Shown in pieces: positions 7,716-14,044 of a stretch of DNA of 18,863 nucleotides. Source of the stretch: Candidatus Dojkabacteria bacterium (GTDB lineage: Bacteria > Patescibacteriota > Dojkabacteria > B142 > OLB20); assembly GCA_020429485.1 (NCBI GenBank), contig JAGQLK010000004.1, forward strand, positions 1-18,863. Direction: 5' to 3'. The position numbers and the translations under genes were made by a program. The first letter of the stretch is position 1. Each line of letters opens with the position of its first letter. The notes below the pieces were generated by a model that was not told the DNA's origin, made no database searches, and worked only from the letters and a program-made list of their open reading frames with translations.

Positions 7716-8285
7716 TTAAATTGTTTGATCGATAATATCTTGAAGTGAATAGCTATGACTCCATTGTTTTATTTCTTCACCATTAGAGTCTACTTGCACT
7801 AATGTATGCTGATAAGTCACACCATATTTTTGTTTGAGCTCAGTTGAATTATCATAATCTAGAATCAATATTGTCAGATCAGATGGAATTTGATCTTCAT
7901 CATCAAGAATAGCTTCATCAAGGGCTCTACATGTTGGACACCAATTGGCTTTAAAAAAGAGAACAACATCCCCATTATCCGCATTTGCCAATAAAGTTTC
8001 ATCGTAATCGGTATATATTCCCCCAGAAACTTCATTCATATCATTGTTAAAGAAAGATCCAGTTGTCGGTGTAACCTCATTCACATCAAGTTCATTACTT
8101 GGATCATTCTGTGTTAATTCTGTTGCTTTAGTAGCTGACTCATTATCGTTAGAATCTTTACTAGATAGTAAATATAATCCTATACCTGCAAATCCAAGTG
8201 AAAATATCAGTAGTACTACTAGAGCTATAATAATTAGATTTGTATTTTGGGATTTAGCTACGGTGATTTTATCTGATTGGTTCAT
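7716..8285 (-). CDS. membrane-anchored thioredoxin-family protein
   Basis: 189 residues. A single N-terminal membrane helix (17-40) follows a short basic cytosolic tail. A low-complexity acidic/Asn/Thr linker (42-85) comes next, then a thioredoxin-like domain (~90-189) with redox motif WCPTC (C116, C119) in LFFKANWCPTCRALDE. The topology places the thioredoxin domain outside the membrane. The residue at the canonical cis-proline site is histidine (H160, in YGVTYQHTLVQVD), a change I associate with a subset of extracytoplasmic thioredoxin-like proteins. It is the first gene of the operon with dipZ and msrB, so the DipZ membrane domain is its likely reductant. Confidence 0.9.
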   Translation of the reverse strand: MNQSDKITVAKSQNTNLIIIALVVLLIFSLGFAGIGLYLLSSKDSNDNESATKATELTQNDPSNELDVNEVTPTTGSFFNNDMNEVSGGIYTDYDETLLANADNGDVVLFFKANWCPTCRALDEAILDDEDQIPSDLTILILDYDNSTELKQKYGVTYQHTLVQVDSNGEEIKQWSHSYSLQDIIDQTI

Positions 8286-8321
8286 TTGAAGGATAGTAAA
8301 ATCTTAATAGTTATCGTATTT

Positions 8322-8331
8322 AGTATATGAT
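8322..8331. promoter_or_regulatory. overlapping divergent -10 boxes (redox operon / potassium channel)
   Basis: The stretch TAGTATATGATACTA contains TATACT on the minus strand (8327-8322), about 37 bases before the thioredoxin ATG. On the plus strand it contains TATGAT (8326-8331), about 29 bases before the channel ATG at 8360. The -35 matches are weak on both strands. The intergenic space is only 74 bp, so both promoters must lie here. Confidence 0.35.
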
Positions 8332-8359
8332 ACTATGAATTATTCTCAATTCCAAAACA

Positions 8360-9154
8360 ATGTTTACACCAGAAGTAACAAGAAATCTGAAAAGAATCCT
8401 GTATGTTACTATTCCCGTTATAATTATTACTTTCCTACTGGCAAATATTGTTGCATATTTTGAAGCACCAGTTAATTCTGGTTTTGATTCTTTTTCATCA
8501 ATTTACTGGTGGTGGATAGTTACCATTGCAACGGTTGGATTCGGTGACATAGCACCTATTACATTTGAAGGAAGACTCGTAGCTTCAGTAATTATCGGAG
8601 TGAGTTTCATATTCTTCGCCTTTTTTGTTTCTGAAATGAGTAATTTATTGAGGCAGATCATCAGCTCAAGTGAAAGAGGGCTCAAACCTGTTAGATACGA
8701 AGGCCATATAGTGATACTCGGTTACAACTCAATGTTTCAAATGATAGTGAATCTAATTAGCGATGAGTTTCATACCAAGAGAATAGTATTAGTATCCAAT
8801 CAAATAACTAGCAATCCAATGCCACGAAGAGTTGATTTTGTCTATGGAGATATTACCCAATACAAGGTTTTGGCTAGTGCAAATATAATTAAGGCATCTG
8901 CGTGCATAATACTGGCTAATGACAACTACACTAACCCTGATGCACATACAATTGTTGTAGCCTCAGAAGTAGAATCTATAAATAAGGATATACTTACAAT
9001 TGTTGAAGTACTAGATGAGAATCTAGTTGAATTATACAAATTCTCTAAGATAGATCATTTTATAGATCAGAAGAATTTGATCAAAGAAGTAATATCAGAG
9101 GGTAGCGATTCCAAACTAATAAACTTGCTCAAAAATTATTATAAACAGCAATAA
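8360..9154 (+). CDS. 2-TM potassium channel with RCK (TrkA-N) lobe
   Basis: 264 residues. Membrane helix 1 (~13-33) is followed by a pore loop with selectivity filter TVGFGD (58-63; the GFG variant of GYG) and membrane helix 2 (~73-95). A cytosolic Rossmann-like RCK N-lobe (~114-235) begins GHIVILGYNS. The nucleotide-binding glycine pattern is reduced (GYNSMF instead of GxGxxG), so classical NAD binding is doubtful. The protein stops soon after the first lobe, with no room for the RCK C-lobe found in MthK (about 336 residues). It should form a tetrameric K+ channel gated through the RCK ring. There is no Shine-Dalgarno before ATG 8360; the in-between ATG at 8335 is out of frame. Confidence 0.9.
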   Translation: MFTPEVTRNLKRILYVTIPVIIITFLLANIVAYFEAPVNSGFDSFSSIYWWWIVTIATVGFGDIAPITFEGRLVASVIIGVSFIFFAFFVSEMSNLLRQIISSSERGLKPVRYEGHIVILGYNSMFQMIVNLISDEFHTKRIVLVSNQITSNPMPRRVDFVYGDITQYKVLASANIIKASACIILANDNYTNPDAHTIVVASEVESINKDILTIVEVLDENLVELYKFSKIDHFIDQKNLIKEVISEGSDSKLINLLKNYYKQQ

Positions 9155-9166
9155 TACCCATCTCGC

Positions 9167-9202
9167 TTGTAAACAACTTATCAACCTTTTACAATAAGTT
9201 GT
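9167..9202 (+). promoter_or_regulatory. promoter with overlapping palindromic operator for the bactofilin-like gene
   Basis: TTGTAA (9167-9172), exactly 17 bp, then TACAAT (9190-9195). The predicted start near 9202 leaves a ~22-nt leader to ATG 9225. A perfect 9-bp inverted repeat, ACAACTTAT at 9173-9181 and ATAAGTTGT at 9194-9202, spans the spacer and covers the -10. There is no T-tract after it, so an operator is more likely than a terminator. Confidence 0.5.
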
Positions 9203-9224
9203 ATTACTTTATTAATAATAGTTT

Positions 9225-10475
9225 ATGAAATCCCTAAAAGTGGCAATGACATGGTTTGTGCTCTTTGGCGTGTTATCCGCAATCCCCGTCTCTGCAGCTG
9301 AGCTGCAAAACAAAGAACAAGACTCTAATTATACAGTTGTTGAAGATGTACATGATGACTTATATGTAGTTGGAGAAGAAAAAGTAACAGTTGATGGCAA
9401 TGTATATGGAGATTTATTTGTAGCTGGTGGAATGATTTATGTTAACGGTGATGTAGAAGGAGATATTTATATAGCTGGCGGACAAGTATCGATAAGGAAT
9501 GAAGTGATGGGATCTGTTTTTGTAGCTGGTGGACAAATTGATATTGACGGAACAGTAAATAGAAGTATTTATATCGCAGGTGGCGAAGTTGATATTAATG
9601 CCGATATTCAAGATGATGTCTTAATCTTCGCTGGACAAGTAAACCTATCAGGTACAGTTGGTGATGATGTCAGAGGCACAGGAGGTTACATAGTGATCGA
9701 CAGTAAAGTAAATGGTGATGTACTTGCTAGTGGAGGTACACTTAATCTAAATGGAGATGTACTAGGAGATGTACTCATAGCAGGTGAAGATTTGTCAGTA
9801 GATGCTGAAATGATTGGTGGAAATTTGACAGTATATGGGAAAGAAGACAATTTAGAACTTAGTAGTGATATTGAAGTATTGGGTAACTATAAAATAGAAG
9901 AACCAAAAGCTTTTGAAAGCAATGTCCAAGTTAGTACTAGACCTTTTCTTAAGGGGTTCAGCTTCGCAGGATTCTTTACCAGAATTTTATTCTCATTACT
10001 TAATACGCTAGGTATTTTTATCCTTGGTATGGTAATGCTAAAAGTCGCTCCAGTTAAGACCGAACAGACATTACGTCAGATGAAAAATGCTAATGACTTG
10101 CTTAAGAGTTTTGCTGTAGGTGTAATAGCATTTCCAGTTTTAGCAGCTGTCTCACTAGTGATGCTTTTATCATTCGTTGGATGGCCATCATTATGGGTTT
10201 TACTATCACTAGCGGTGGTTTCTAGTTCTCTGGCGCTACCATTATTCTCACTTAGATTGGGAAGGTACATTACTAATAGAATCAAAATTTCAGATTCTGA
10301 GTATGTGAAGTTAGCCGTAGGATTAGTAGTGTTGACCATAGTATTTGCAATTCCTTGTTTAGGTAGTCTTCTGCAGCTTTTCGTCACTGCAACTGCAGTT
10401 GGTGCAATGTTACAAATGCACTATAAGAACTATCAGAATGCTCAAGCACATATTAAAGGAACAAAATCCAAATAA
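9225..10475 (+). CDS. exported bactofilin-like beta-repeat protein with C-terminal membrane domain
   Basis: 416 residues. A signal peptide (1-24, ending IPVSAA) leads into about nine short repeats (~45-205) of the type NGDVxGDxxxAGGxVxI. These resemble the polymer-forming beta-solenoid of bactofilins, cytoskeletal proteins that self-assemble without nucleotide. A linker (205-245) precedes about four membrane helices (~250-275, 295-318, 322-343, 362-395) and a short Lys-rich tail. With a cleavable signal peptide, the repeat region should lie outside the membrane, unlike classical cytosolic bactofilins. Such proteins are annotated as polymer-forming cytoskeletal or cell-shape proteins, but the function of the membrane-fused form is not established. 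The gene has its own promoter and a strong terminator, so it is a single-gene unit. Confidence 0.82.
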   Translation: MKSLKVAMTWFVLFGVLSAIPVSAAELQNKEQDSNYTVVEDVHDDLYVVGEEKVTVDGNVYGDLFVAGGMIYVNGDVEGDIYIAGGQVSIRNEVMGSVFVAGGQIDIDGTVNRSIYIAGGEVDINADIQDDVLIFAGQVNLSGTVGDDVRGTGGYIVIDSKVNGDVLASGGTLNLNGDVLGDVLIAGEDLSVDAEMIGGNLTVYGKEDNLELSSDIEVLGNYKIEEPKAFESNVQVSTRPFLKGFSFAGFFTRILFSLLNTLGIFILGMVMLKVAPVKTEQTLRQMKNANDLLKSFAVGVIAFPVLAAVSLVMLLSFVGWPSLWVLLSLAVVSSSLALPLFSLRLGRYITNRIKISDSEYVKLAVGLVVLTIVFAIPCLGSLLQLFVTATAVGAMLQMHYKNYQNAQAHIKGTKSK

Positions 10476-10483
10476 AGACTTTT

Positions 10484-11680
10484 TTAAGGCAAACCCAGTG
10501 AGTTCATAGCTCTTGGGTTTGCCTTTATTTGATCTACAGACGTCGGCAAAAGCCAAAACCCAGATGAAAAATTATCAGATATACCAGTTGGAACCTGAAT
10601 AGGATCACTAATTGGAATAACATTTGATCTTTGTGTATGTCTGGTAATTAAATCGTATGAATGTTGTTCATGGAATTGGAATGGTGCTAAAAGAATTACT
10701 CCCATACCTAATGCTGGGGCGATATTTAGCATTTCGTTCGGCCTAGTAACTACCTTTGTAATTGTTGGATCTGCCAAATGCTCCAACCAATTCTGTAATT
10801 CATCATCACGTGTCACACCTTTTTCTCCTCCTGTGATTGTAAGTAAATCGTCAATTTCATACTCACTATTTATACTTTGAAATATAGCTTCTACTCTTTG
10901 TCTAAATTCTATACTGATATCTCGACCATCTCCACAATGAACCGTTGTTCGAATTCCTGCTCTTAATAAGTGATCAACCGCCCAAATTGCCTGTGGCATT
11001 TCAGGAGCTGATGCCCCAATACTGACAAAAAAATGATCGCCTAAGTTTGTGTTCCCGTTTTCAATACCAAACTGGATAGCTAACCTGTCATTAATAGCAT
11101 CATATATTCTATTAGGTAAAAGTAGTCCAGTGTTTACAATCAGTTCTTCAGGTGTACCAAGTTGTGACAGTTCATCTTTAACATGTGAATTGACTGCCCA
11201 AAAAGTGGTGTTTGCCTTTCCGGTTAATCTTGCAACTGCTTCCTGTGGTTTATTGTCAGGTGGTATCATTACAAAATTCCAGCTATCCGGAAAAGTATGA
11301 AAAGCACCTGCCATATAATGAGAAGTTACTAATGTAGATTGTTCAGGAAGTAGTCTTAGTTTTCGTGTATATGTTTCTAAAAGGCGATCATTAAACAGGC
11401 CATTATCCCTGAGAAAGTCCCCCACTGCATTCATCCATGTTGCTCTTGTTTGACCTTCTAAATGTGCACTTGATATAGCCGCTTTAGCTCTTTCTACCGA
11501 TGCCCATCCCCTCCTCTCTGTAATATTCCATCTACTTTCACCCACTTGTGGCTTGAGTGTAACTAGACCTGGTTCTAAATGCATATCTTCAAAAGCCCCA
11601 AGCATAAGTGCCATCAATTTATCATGACCTGCACTATTTTCCATTCTAGGACTCACTGCATATATATTTGCTTCCGACAT
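10484..11680 (-). CDS. unassigned protein, distant GT-B glycosyltransferase-like
   Basis: 398 residues from ATG 11680; the TTG two codons upstream is less likely. No signal peptide or membrane helices. I do not recognise a named family. Three stretches recall GT-B enzymes of the MurG/MGDG-synthase type. FWAVNSHVKDELSQLGTPEE (~163-182) looks like the donor-domain linker of those enzymes. FFVSIGASAP (~217-226) looks like the strand that opens the C-terminal Rossmann domain. VVTRPNEMLNIAPALGMGVI (~311-330) looks like the nucleotide-sugar site preceding a P-x-x-x-x-x-E. The catalytic residues cannot be assigned confidently. The base composition looks less AT-rich than its neighbours, which may hint at transfer or stronger constraint. 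Its last codons form the terminator of the convergent gene. Confidence 0.65.
   Translation of the reverse strand: MSEANIYAVSPRMENSAGHDKLMALMLGAFEDMHLEPGLVTLKPQVGESRWNITERRGWASVERAKAAISSAHLEGQTRATWMNAVGDFLRDNGLFNDRLLETYTRKLRLLPEQSTLVTSHYMAGAFHTFPDSWNFVMIPPDNKPQEAVARLTGKANTTFWAVNSHVKDELSQLGTPEELIVNTGLLLPNRIYDAINDRLAIQFGIENGNTNLGDHFFVSIGASAPEMPQAIWAVDHLLRAGIRTTVHCGDGRDISIEFRQRVEAIFQSINSEYEIDDLLTITGGEKGVTRDDELQNWLEHLADPTITKVVTRPNEMLNIAPALGMGVILLAPFQFHEQHSYDLITRHTQRSNVIPISDPIQVPTGISDNFSSGFWLLPTSVDQIKANPRAMNSLGLP
10486..10525 (+). terminator. intrinsic terminator of the bactofilin-like gene
   Basis: A perfect 12-bp stem, AAGGCAAACCCA (10486-10497) against TGGGTTTGCCTT (10514-10525), with a 16-nt loop that can pair further (GAG/CTC). 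It is followed on the plus strand by TTTATTT, and starts 11 bases after the bactofilin-like stop. The whole hairpin lies inside the 3' end of the converging gene, encoding its last residues (including ANPRAMNSLGLP), so it does double duty. The minus strand has no T-tract after it. Confidence 0.75.
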
Positions 11681-11682
11681 TT

Positions 11683-11820
11683 TCAATTTTTTGTTCTATC
11701 GATATTATCATAAGCGACTGCGCCCACAAAATTTGCATCCCGATCTGCAGCTATTACTAGGTATCCATTGCACTGCGAGAGAGGAGATGATATAATATTT
11801 TTAGTTATATACACTATCAT
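11683..11820 (-). CDS. possible 45-codon ORF or gene remnant upstream of the GT-B-like gene
   Basis: An open frame from ATG 11820 to TGA 11683, ending 2 bases before the GT-B-like ATG (TGAAAATG), which would fit translational coupling. Its second half (GYLVIAADRDANFVGAVAYD) looks like a genuine strand-turn-strand protein segment and is less AT-rich than a spacer. The first half runs antisense through the sdpI-type promoter and its ATG overlaps the opposite ATG within CATG, so that part is probably not coding. It may be a leader peptide, a decayed gene end, or chance. Family not recognised. Confidence 0.25.
   Translation of the reverse strand: MIVYITKNIISSPLSQCNGYLVIAADRDANFVGAVAYDNIDRTKN
11788..11796 (+). 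promoter_or_regulatory. extended -10 promoter of the SdpI-like gene
   Basis: TGATATAAT, a perfect TGnTATAAT, lies 22 bases before ATG 11819. The -35 at 17 bp is only TTGCAC (11768-11773). The same 9-mer precedes the GalM-like gene at 13008-13016. Confidence 0.65.
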
Positions 11821-12451
11821 GAAGAAATTCGCATATATATTTATCCCTACGATTACTGTACTTACATTTGTTGTAACTATTTATTTCTACAATCAACTAC
11901 CTAGAGAAATAGCAAGTCATTGGAATACGATGGGAGAAGTAGATGGATATGCAGATAAAATGATTGGTGCTTTTATTGCTCCAATAGTAATGCTAGTAGT
12001 GGGACTTCTATACTTCATAATTCCTAAAATAGATCCCAAAAAGAATAATATTGAGGCTTCAATTTCACAACTTTCAGGGGTAATGACCCTACTTATGCTC
12101 TTCTTTTTTGCTATGCAAATATTTATTATTGCGTGGAATCTTGACTACCATCTCAACATTAACTATTTTATTCCACCTTTTATCTCATTCCTATTTTTCT
12201 ATATAGGTATTCAACTCCCTAAGATAAAGAAAAACTACATGTTTGGCATTAGAACACCATGGACATTAGAAAGTAATACTGTATGGGAAAAGACTCATCA
12301 ACTAGGAGGAAAGCTATTTATTATTTCTAGTATCTTTGGACTACTAGGCATCTGGGCTGGTAAGTTCGCAATAGCATTTGTAATAGTTCCAATATTACTT
12401 ACTGTAGTAATATTATTTGCTTATTCATATCTTGAGTACAAAAAGAAATAG
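11819..12451 (+). CDS. SdpI-family (DUF1648/SdpI) membrane protein
   Basis: 210 residues with about six membrane segments (4-24, 50-68, 87-107, 115-133, 165-181, 184-203). The N-terminal DUF1648 signature is clear: YNQLPREIASHWNTMGEVDG (24-43). So is the SdpI signature GIQLPKIKKNYMFGIRTPWT (130-149), followed by VWEKTHQLGGK. In Bacillus subtilis SdpI protects against the secreted toxin SdpC and sequesters the repressor SdpR. Here no toxin-like or ArsR-type repressor gene is adjacent, so the role may be general envelope protection or uptake of an immunity function. The start at MKKF is used because the in-frame TTG at 11768 lies upstream of the promoter. Confidence 0.9.
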   Translation: MKKFAYIFIPTITVLTFVVTIYFYNQLPREIASHWNTMGEVDGYADKMIGAFIAPIVMLVVGLLYFIIPKIDPKKNNIEASISQLSGVMTLLMLFFFAMQIFIIAWNLDYHLNINYFIPPFISFLFFYIGIQLPKIKKNYMFGIRTPWTLESNTVWEKTHQLGGKLFIISSIFGLLGIWAGKFAIAFVIVPILLTVVILFAYSYLEYKKK

Positions 12452-12469
12452 ATCTAACGCTCTATTTCT
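12444..12469. repeat. inverted repeat at the tail-to-tail junction
   Basis: AGAAATAGA (12444-12452) pairs with TCTATTTCT (12461-12469) across an 8-base loop. It spans the two stop codons, which are 2 bp apart. The stem is almost all A/T with no T-tract, so it is at best a weak shared terminator. Confidence 0.3.
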
Positions 12470-12963
12470 ACAGTAACCCATTTTTCATCACCAAGTAATT
12501 CTTCATGGAATACTTTTATTAGAGTTGGTTTGATGATATACATTCTTGAACTTAGTTTTTCTAAATCATCAACTGATTTGATAGCAAAGCTTGCATACCT
12601 CAATCCATATTCTTTAATTCCTGTCACTAAATCTACACTATGAGCAACCTGACAGAACCCTGTCAGTTGTAAGCCACGTTTGTGTGAATCGGGTTGTTGA
12701 GAAGAGTCAAATATTGAGACTGCAACATGCTGATCAACAGTTATATTTTTTGTATGAATAGCATCTTGCGGAGACATATAAAATAATCTTGCTTGGTTAT
12801 TATATGCGTAGTATGCAGTATTAATCCAAGGTGTATTTTCTACGCCATGCAAACTCGCCATACTCATTAGTATGTTATTTTTAAGTATATCTTCAGCAGC
12901 TTCTAAGATTATTTCATCAGGAATACTAGTTACATCTTTAGTTTTTATTTTGAATTTCAACAT
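12454..12963 (-). CDS. pyridoxamine-5'-phosphate-oxidase-like FMN split-barrel protein
   Basis: 169 residues. The pattern ILMSMASL (31-38), PWINTAYYAY (45-54), ARLFYMSPQDAIHTKNI (58-74), VAVSIFDSSQ (80-89) and LQLTGFCQVA (98-107) is that of the PPOX-type split barrel. In this fold the central His/Lys region binds the flavin phosphate. Members include true pyridoxamine phosphate oxidases and many flavin-, F420- or heme-binding proteins of unknown substrate. The lack of a complete PdxH signature argues against vitamin B6 synthesis. Cytosolic. It meets the SdpI-like gene tail to tail with 2 bp between stops and diverges from the GalM-like gene. Confidence 0.8.
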   Translation of the reverse strand: MLKFKIKTKDVTSIPDEIILEAAEDILKNNILMSMASLHGVENTPWINTAYYAYNNQARLFYMSPQDAIHTKNITVDQHVAVSIFDSSQQPDSHKRGLQLTGFCQVAHSVDLVTGIKEYGLRYASFAIKSVDDLEKLSSRMYIIKPTLIKVFHEELLGDEKWVTVEIER

Positions 12964-12986
12964 CAGAAAAATTTTAATAATAATCT

Positions 12987-12995
12987 AGTATAACA
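12987..12995 (-). promoter_or_regulatory. extended -10 promoter of the PPOX-like gene
   Basis: On the minus strand this reads TGTTATACT (TGn plus TATACT, 5 of 6), ending 23 bases before ATG 12963, for a leader of about 17 nt. Confidence 0.5.
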
Positions 12996-13007
12996 AATAA
13001 TACTCTG

Positions 13008-13016
13008 TGATATAAT
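13008..13016 (+). promoter_or_regulatory. extended -10 promoter of the GalM-like gene; leaderless start
   Basis: TGATATAAT ends only 8 bases before ATG 13025, so transcription should begin at or within a base or two of the start codon. No Shine-Dalgarno can exist on such a message. The 9-mer is identical to the one before the SdpI-like gene. Confidence 0.65.
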
Positions 13017-13024
13017 CCCCCATC

Positions 13025-14044
13025 ATGTCAGAAGAACGATTTGACCGTTTAATACCTAATGGTCCACAAGTGCATAAAGAAATATTTCAAAGAGGCAAGA
13101 AAGAGCTCTTACCAAGCTTTGTCTTAGAAAATGGTTCCATAAAAGCAAGAATCATTCCTGGACTAGGGAATATTATCCAGGGACTCTCAATGATCGATAA
13201 ATTTGGTAGGCCAGTAAACATTGTAGTTGGTTTTGATAGAGCGCTTGATTATGTCCCCAACCCTAATGCAATTGGAAACCTAGTAGCTGGACCTGTAGCT
13301 GGTAAGATTTCCGATGGTGCTTTTGTAATAGGTGATACTCTTTACAGAGTTCCAACAGACAATGGTAGAAACCTTGTAAACAGTGGAAACAAGGGATTCC
13401 ATTATAAAGATTGGACTGTACTTTCAGCACATATAGATGACAATGAAGCAGTTGTAGAATCTCAATTACTAACTAGACCCCTAACTTCAGAGACTGGAGT
13501 ATTAACAATAAATAACAGAACTGCAATTGGGCCAGGATACTTAGATATACAGACTCAAGTAGAAACTACTGAAATTACTGTGGTCAACCCAGCTCCTAGT
13601 ATTTTCTTTAACCTAGAAGGTGCAGGAAGGCCGATTGATAACCACGAGCTGATGCTTTATAGTGATGAGATTCTGAATATGTCTCGAGGAATTCCTACAG
13701 GAGGCACCAGTAATCCACAAGGTACATGGTTAAACTTTAGAGGAGGTAATCGATTACACGAATCACATCCTAATCATTACTATTACTTACAAGAACAAAC
13801 TCTTGATTCTCCACTACTATTTGCTGGTTATCTTTTTTCTGCTGCAAATGGTGTATTAGTAAGAACTTATACTAATACATACGGAGTAAACGTAATGCGT
13901 CCTAATAGTATTGAAGGAATAGCTATCTCGCCAATGCTTGAACCTGATGGTATCAATCTAGAACGAGAAGTAGCAAATGAAGCAATACTCGCGCCAGGAG
14001 AACAATACACGCATCATGTAAGGTATCTTCTTTCTGTCATGTAG
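13025..14044 (+). CDS. aldose-1-epimerase (GalM)-fold protein, probably not a standard mutarotase
   Basis: 339 residues, the usual GalM length, with the family's landmarks in order. These are GPVAGKISDGAF (89-100; the G-R-x-x-N-R-I-x-x-G-x-F region), NLVNSGNKGFHYKDW (116-130; the N-x-LHGG-x-x-GF region), PSIFFNLEG (191-199; the HSYFNL region) and ISPMLEPDGIN (301-311; the ALEPQ-x-x-PDA-N region). By eye, the family's catalytic residues are replaced: His of LHGG by N119, His of HSYFNL by S192, and the general-base Glu of LEPQ by S302. A sugar-binding or otherwise altered function is therefore more likely than mutarotation of galactose. No signal peptide. The stop abuts the stop of the converging glycosylase gene with no base between. 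Confidence 0.78.
   Translation: MSEERFDRLIPNGPQVHKEIFQRGKKELLPSFVLENGSIKARIIPGLGNIIQGLSMIDKFGRPVNIVVGFDRALDYVPNPNAIGNLVAGPVAGKISDGAFVIGDTLYRVPTDNGRNLVNSGNKGFHYKDWTVLSAHIDDNEAVVESQLLTRPLTSETGVLTINNRTAIGPGYLDIQTQVETTEITVVNPAPSIFFNLEGAGRPIDNHELMLYSDEILNMSRGIPTGGTSNPQGTWLNFRGGNRLHESHPNHYYYLQEQTLDSPLLFAGYLFSAANGVLVRTYTNTYGVNVMRPNSIEGIAISPMLEPDGINLEREVANEAILAPGEQYTHHVRYLLSVM

Noticed and set aside
9414..9611. Minus-strand ORF opposite the bactofilin-like repeats
   Set aside because: It mirrors the repetitive codons of the real gene, has no promoter and its product is a low-complexity Asn/Ile/Ser string.
12444..12469. Inverted repeat as a bidirectional terminator
   Set aside because: The stem is weak and neither strand has a T-tract after it.
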